Source: Chitinophagaceae bacterium (GTDB lineage Bacteria > Bacteroidota > Bacteroidia > Chitinophagales > Chitinophagaceae). Taken from it: a stretch of 11,328 nt of DNA. Below are positions 7,159 through 11,328 of the stretch, piece by piece (position 1 is the first letter of the stretch; each line of letters begins with the position of its first letter). The position numbers and the translations under genes are program-made. The notes below the pieces were generated by a model, which was given only the letters and a program-made list of their open reading frames with translations, was not told the origin of the DNA and searched no databases. Where the stretch lies: the NCBI GenBank assembly GCA_017882205.1, contig JADGPY010000284.1, positions 1 through 11,328 on the forward strand, given 5' to 3'.

Positions 7159-9203
7159 GCTTTGTTTTGTAAATAAGTATAAATAGAATGCTGGGCGTTA
7201 ATTGGTTCCTCTTCCATTCTTTCTATTCTCTTCTGCTCAAGGTTTGGCATCAAGACGACAGCTTTGTCATTATCGGCCCATTGAATGCCGAAATAATCTA
7301 TCAGTTCTTTTTTGCATTCCGGATTTTTAATGGCAACACAAACTTCAATTCTGTTGTATAAATTCCGGTTCATCAGATCAGCAGATCCCATAATGACTTC
7401 CGCGGTATCACCTACACCAAATATAAACAGTCGTGTATGTTCAAGGTATCGATCTACAATTCTTTTAATGGTTATGTTTTCACTTAACTCCGGAACACCC
7501 GGCATGAGGCAACAAACACTTCTTATGATAAGGTTCACTTTTACTCCGGCCTGGCTTGCCTTTGATAACAGGGTAATAAAATATGGTTCTTCAAGGTTGT
7601 TAACCTTAATACTGATCTTACCCTCCTGGCCGAGTTTTACCTTTTCAATTTCGTTATTGATATAGTGCTCCAACCGATCATTCATATTGAATTGTGAGAC
7701 CAGTAGCTTATCAAATTTCAATTTATTGTTATCTAATGATTTGTCTTTCTTCTGTAAAAATTTAAAAAGCTGTAATAATTCTTTGATGATGAATGGATCA
7801 GTTGTTAGAAGCACATGATCGGTATAAAACTGCGCAGTGATCTCGTTGAAATTACCTGTGCTTAGGATTGCATAGGAAAGTGTTTCAATCCCTTTCTTCT
7901 TTTTTATCAGCGCAACCTTAGAATGAACTTTTATATCGGGTATGCCGTAAATTATTTTAACCCCTGCCTCCTTCATTACCCTGCTCCATTTAATATTATT
8001 TGCTTCATCAAACCTGGCTTTTAATTCGATGAATGCGATTACGTTCTTCCCATTTTTTGCTGCGCTTATTAATGCATTTACTATATGTGATTCAGCAGCA
8101 ACACGATAAAGCGTAATGAAAATATCAGTCACTTCCATATCCACTGCTGCCTGGTTGAAGAAGGATAGAACCGGGTTGTATGATTGATAAGGAATATGTA
8201 ATAAAACATCCTGTTTATTGAGGACATTAAAAATATCGCCTGAGTCCATTACGTTCAATGAAGACAATGGTTTCCATTTATCATAGAGTAAATTCTTATT
8301 AAAATTAGGAAAAGTAGAAAGATCATTAAGGTTATGGTAACGTCCACCGGAATACATCTCTTCATATTTTACAGCAAATGCTGAAGCGAGAAAAAGTTGC
8401 AGGTTTCGGGGCATGCCAGACTCATATAAAAACCTTGAAGGTGCTCCGAAATCTCTTTTTTTCAATTGCTTTTCTATCCTGCTCAAAAGATTTCTACTGT
8501 ACTCATCTGAAATGTGCACTTCTGCATCCCTATTGAATTTGATGCTAAAAGTGCTAATAATCCCGAGACCGGGGAAAATCAATCCCATGTTTTCTCTTAT
8601 GATATCATCAATGAAGATCACGTATTCAAAATTATCATAAGGAGTTAGAATAAAAAATCTTTGCAATTTAGAGGAAGGGATATTAACTATTGCCTGCTTA
8701 AGAATTCCCTGATCATGTTCTTTTAAGGTTACTGCAAAATACAATTGGTTATTTTCGGGTAAGAAGTTTTGATGTTGTTTTCCATCCAGGAAAATCGGCT
8801 GTATGAAAGAGAGCACCTGGGATAAAAAGAGTTCCCTGATCTCCGGAATATGCTCTGGACGGATCGCACTTTTATAATAAAAGATGATCCCATTTTCTTT
8901 TAGTCCAGGTATGATCTCATCATTAAGTATCGAGCCAAAAATGTCTAATTGACGGTTGATTTCATTATGTATCTTCTCCGGCATGTCTTCTGTCGAACCA
9001 AAACTCACCTGCATTCTTGTCTTCCTATCCAGTTTAGACAGGGCGATGACTGCGGGATATCTTACCCTGAAAAACTCATCCAGGTTAGAGGAAAAAATAG
9101 AAAGAAATTTTATTCTTTCGTATAATGGAACTTTGGCATCTCCCGCCTCTTGCAAAACCCTTAGGTTAAATCCAAGCCAGCTAAGATCTCTGTTATAAAA
9201 CAT
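7155..9203 (-). CDS. ppk1: Polyphosphate kinase 1 (ATP-polyphosphate phosphotransferase)
   Basis: PPK1 reversibly transfers the terminal phosphate of ATP onto growing inorganic polyphosphate chains. At 682 residues it is close to the usual 690-720. The N-terminal domain opens with FYNRDLSWLGFNLRVL (2-17) and the nucleotide-binding SSNLDEFFRVR (38-48, Asn40 matching the ATP-contacting Asn of E. coli). The two phospholipase-D-like catalytic domains follow: PYQSYNPVLSFF (338-349), TLYRVA (364-369) and KARFDE (395-400). The phosphohistidine is predicted as His427 in KVHSKVALI, and the second conserved histidine is His589 in YLEHTRLFIF. GSADLMNRNLYNRIE (606-620) is intact. All key residues are present, so the enzyme should be active. 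The start just before the FxNRxLSWLxFNxRVL motif is the obvious one. It lies 12 nt after the HD-PycTM gene with a weak AAGGG near the ATG, and overlaps the following cyclase by 4 nt. Pairing with a phosphohydrolase gene and a cyclase gene, rather than the common ppx, is noteworthy. Confidence 0.97.
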   Translation of the reverse strand: MFYNRDLSWLGFNLRVLQEAGDAKVPLYERIKFLSIFSSNLDEFFRVRYPAVIALSKLDRKTRMQVSFGSTEDMPEKIHNEINRQLDIFGSILNDEIIPGLKENGIIFYYKSAIRPEHIPEIRELFLSQVLSFIQPIFLDGKQHQNFLPENNQLYFAVTLKEHDQGILKQAIVNIPSSKLQRFFILTPYDNFEYVIFIDDIIRENMGLIFPGLGIISTFSIKFNRDAEVHISDEYSRNLLSRIEKQLKKRDFGAPSRFLYESGMPRNLQLFLASAFAVKYEEMYSGGRYHNLNDLSTFPNFNKNLLYDKWKPLSSLNVMDSGDIFNVLNKQDVLLHIPYQSYNPVLSFFNQAAVDMEVTDIFITLYRVAAESHIVNALISAAKNGKNVIAFIELKARFDEANNIKWSRVMKEAGVKIIYGIPDIKVHSKVALIKKKKGIETLSYAILSTGNFNEITAQFYTDHVLLTTDPFIIKELLQLFKFLQKKDKSLDNNKLKFDKLLVSQFNMNDRLEHYINNEIEKVKLGQEGKISIKVNNLEEPYFITLLSKASQAGVKVNLIIRSVCCLMPGVPELSENITIKRIVDRYLEHTRLFIFGVGDTAEVIMGSADLMNRNLYNRIEVCVAIKNPECKKELIDYFGIQWADNDKAVVLMPNLEQKRIERMEEEPINAQHSIYTYLQNKA

Positions 9204-9215
9204 GCCCTTTTTGAA

Positions 9216-10469
9216 TTAGAGAGGTGAACCAATTCCTTCTGTAACGGATGATGGGGGTGGGGTGCCATTGTAAAAATAAACTGCTATAGCAAATGCTAGT
9301 ACAGATACTACAATTCCTATCATAAAAATGTTATAGGCCAGTCGAACCAATTTGTATTTTCTTCCAAGAACTGTTCCAAGGCTATAAATATCCTTTATCA
9401 GTGAACCATATAAGTAATCAGTATCAATCATCATTCTCCGCATAGCCACTTCGTATTTTTCAAAGCTTACACGGTGAAAATTGCCAAAGAACAATAGGTT
9501 GGTTTTCTTATCTAGTACGTCTTGGTCGCTGAATGTCCCCTCGCTTACTTTAGGACGGGTTGCCATAATTGATATTACGATGGTAGTTACGGCAACCAGC
9601 AAGAAAATAATGGTTGGGATAGTCAAATAGGCATCAGACTGCAGTTTCCTTAATAGCACAGAAAGGATTACCGAAATTATAATTGAATTAACCGATATCA
9701 GGATATTCGCTTTATGATCTGCCATATCACTTAGCTTGAGATGATTTTCAGAAGTTAGTCTAAGCATCGTTTGTATTCCCTTAGACATTAACCCGCTTTT
9801 ATCTTTGGCGATGCCGGCAAGTCTATCTCCTTCTACGAAATTCATAGAGGCAAGTTTTTCTCCTTTATCATCTTCAGATTCTTCCAATTTATTCTTTAGC
9901 TTTTTCATGTTTTGTATTTTTCTTTTTGTCAGCAATTCCTTGCAGTACTTTGTATAATACTGATGAGTTGCCAGCATTTGAATAGTATCACTATTAAATT
10001 TTCTTTTATCCAGGTTACCGGTCTTTAACTTATATTCATCCATCGCCGCCTTGTTTGATCCTTTAAATTCTTTCGTGCCCAGGTGATATGTATCGGCATC
10101 GCAAAGGATCTGTTGAAGCAGGGTGGTAGGATTTCTGGGTGCCTTTGTGGATAGGATAGTTTTTTCAATCTCCTTGATAAGGTCAGGGTCATCAGTTTCT
10201 GGTGTCATAAATTTGCGCATTATTTCCACGCTCATTGCTTCATGCTTAGCAGGTTCAGTAAATAGATGTCCTGTATCATGAAACCAGGCAGCCGTAAACA
10301 ATATCAACATCTCTTTTTCAGAAAGGTCATAATGCCCTGCGATCTCTTTTGTCCTGGCTACCACAGTCTGTGTATGTTTCAGGTTATGAAAAGCCAATGC
10401 ATCATCATGGCTGGATTCAAACAACCCGGTAACGTAGTTTTCAACTTTTTTATAAATATGATGATCCAT
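9216..10469 (-). CDS. HD-domain phosphohydrolase fused to a PycTM-like (Pycsar effector, DUF5706) membrane domain
   Basis: This 417-residue protein has two parts. Residues about 1-180 form an HD domain with the metal-binding set H32 (LKHTQ), H64-D65 (WFHDTGH) and D124 (CDADTYH), plus H68 and H76. Such domains hydrolyse phosphate esters of nucleotides or related molecules; the substrate here is unknown. A charged, Lys/Glu-rich linker (about 180-210) follows. Residues about 230-400 resemble the PycTM effector family: LRLTSENHLKLSDMADHKAN immediately precedes hydrophobic segments at about 257-274 and 284-303, and a third lies at about 380-400. In Pycsar systems, PycTM proteins respond to cCMP or cUMP and damage the inner membrane during phage infection. 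Fusions with HD also occur in Bacteroidota genomes, so a housekeeping role is equally possible. It begins 2 nt after the stop of the upstream outer-membrane gene and ends 12 nt before ppk1, so it is very probably co-transcribed with both. HD assignment is firm; PycTM is judged from the ADxKAN-plus-membrane pattern. Confidence 0.85.
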   Translation of the reverse strand: MDHHIYKKVENYVTGLFESSHDDALAFHNLKHTQTVVARTKEIAGHYDLSEKEMLILFTAAWFHDTGHLFTEPAKHEAMSVEIMRKFMTPETDDPDLIKEIEKTILSTKAPRNPTTLLQQILCDADTYHLGTKEFKGSNKAAMDEYKLKTGNLDKRKFNSDTIQMLATHQYYTKYCKELLTKRKIQNMKKLKNKLEESEDDKGEKLASMNFVEGDRLAGIAKDKSGLMSKGIQTMLRLTSENHLKLSDMADHKANILISVNSIIISVILSVLLRKLQSDAYLTIPTIIFLLVAVTTIVISIMATRPKVSEGTFSDQDVLDKKTNLLFFGNFHRVSFEKYEVAMRRMMIDTDYLYGSLIKDIYSLGTVLGRKYKLVRLAYNIFMIGIVVSVLAFAIAVYFYNGTPPPSSVTEGIGSPL

Positions 10470-10471
10470 GA

Positions 10472-11328
10472 TCAGAAAGTTAAGTTGAATTTTGTGCCCA
10501 ATGAAAAATTAAGCAATTGATCTTCGTTCGAGATTCCAACTGTTGCAGAAACAAGGACAAGATTGAATGGTGCATAATATAATCCACCACCAAAAGTTTC
10601 ATGCCATGCATGTGAGGTTTCGTTATACATCCATACTCTGCCGCCATCATAAAATCCTACAAGCCCGACATCTCCGGGCAATATATAAGATTGAGATTTA
10701 AATAATTTTTTTCTCAGCTCTGCACCGACATAGAAAAGGGATGATCCGGAAAACCTGTTTTTTCTATAACCTCTGTCAAAATTGTCTCCTCCCAGGTCCA
10801 GAGCCTGGAAAAATTCGAATCCTTTATTAAAAATATGCCCGTAACCAGATTTTAAAACGAAAACTAACTTTCTTTCCTCTGAAAAAGCTGCATAGACAGT
10901 CATGTCGGAAGTAAGCTTTGTAAGGCTTTTGCTATTGCCATTGGCGCCATACATCGAACTTAGCTGTGTATACCAGGTAATACCTCTTGAAGGAAAAAAC
11001 TGGCTGTTGATAAAATTAACATCAATATTTAGTTTGCCACCGATGTAATCTTTAGTTGAATATATGCTAAGAGAGTCACTTCCAAACAACGCAGGATTGC
11101 TTAATATTCTGCCTTTATTATCAACAAAGCTATTCCAGTAATGATAATAGGAAGGACCGACTGAAAGATCAACAATATCATTAAATAAACGTTTGCGAAT
11201 CAATAGATCTGCCTGCACATATTTATATCTTACGCGATAATATTCTATAGGTTTTGAGTTGTCGTTAATTGAACTATTTCCAAATCCAAAGAAGTTGTTA
11301 AGTGTTGGATTAACAAGCTCTGCATTCA
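10472..11328 (-). CDS. C-terminal outer-membrane beta-barrel of a BamA/D15-like protein, possibly fused to a phosphoesterase (5' part beyond right edge)
   Basis: The frame is open from the right edge (NAELVNPTLNNFFGFGNSS...) to TGA at 10472-10474, about 285 residues; its start is outside the window. A GTG at 11218 is internal, because the frame continues upstream with fitting sequence (IEYYRVRYKYVQADLL). The protein shows alternating polar and aromatic beta strands, GGDNFDRGYRKNRFSGSSLF (the family's conserved RGYR-type turn), the strand VGLVGFYDGGRVW, and a final strand ending in Phe (SLGTKFNLTF), which is the usual signal for the BAM complex. The NNFFGFGN and YYRVR motifs resemble the barrels attached to calcineurin-like metallophosphoesterases of about 1200 residues in Bacteroidota, so such a fusion is my first guess. 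Patatin-like phospholipase barrels and plain BamA/TamA proteins are alternatives. Only 2 nt separate it from the HD-PycTM gene, so it probably heads this transcription unit or is an upstream member of it. Confidence 0.8.
   Translation of the reverse strand, partial: NAELVNPTLNNFFGFGNSSINDNSKPIEYYRVRYKYVQADLLIRKRLFNDIVDLSVGPSYYHYWNSFVDNKGRILSNPALFGSDSLSIYSTKDYIGGKLNIDVNFINSQFFPSRGITWYTQLSSMYGANGNSKSLTKLTSDMTVYAAFSEERKLVFVLKSGYGHIFNKGFEFFQALDLGGDNFDRGYRKNRFSGSSLFYVGAELRKKLFKSQSYILPGDVGLVGFYDGGRVWMYNETSHAWHETFGGGLYYAPFNLVLVSATVGISNEDQLLNFSLGTKFNLTF

Noticed and set aside
11216..11218. GTG as the start of the outer-membrane barrel gene
   Set aside because: The frame stays open to the window edge and the upstream residues (NNFFGFGN, IEYYRVR) continue the barrel, so the real start is outside.

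Overview
The window looks like a piece of a Bacteroidota chromosome, most probably Chitinophagaceae or a close relative. It is AT-rich, Shine-Dalgarno sequences before the start codons are weak or absent, and it carries a BamA-type lipoprotein (TamL) next to a very large TamB, an arrangement typical of this phylum. All six genes lie on the minus strand, so transcription runs from right to left. No RNA gene, insertion sequence, prophage or CRISPR array was seen.

In transcription order: (1) the C-terminal barrel of an outer-membrane protein, cut by the right edge (10472-11328); (2) an HD phosphohydrolase fused to a PycTM-like membrane domain (9216-10469); (3) polyphosphate kinase 1 (7155-9203); (4) a membrane-anchored class III nucleotidyl cyclase (6082-7158). 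These four are packed with a 2-nt gap, a 12-nt gap and a 4-nt ATGA overlap, so they are probably one transcription unit. After a 178-nt gene-free gap come (5) tamB (807-5903) and (6) the N-terminal third or so of tamL (1-803), cut by the left edge. TamB and TamL together should form the inner-to-outer-membrane translocation and assembly module.

The most interesting part is the right half. A cyclic-nucleotide synthase, a predicted HD phosphohydrolase joined to the effector domain type of the Pycsar anti-phage system, and a polyphosphate synthase appear to be made together. This suggests a nucleotide or polyphosphate signalling module at the membrane; whether it has a role in phage defence is only a hypothesis. 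The second notable item is a nearly perfect double palindrome (725-775) between tamB and the tamL lipoprotein signal. It is 51 nt long, a multiple of three, and stays open in the tamL frame, so it can be read as an in-frame REP-like insertion in the leader of an essential-type envelope gene.
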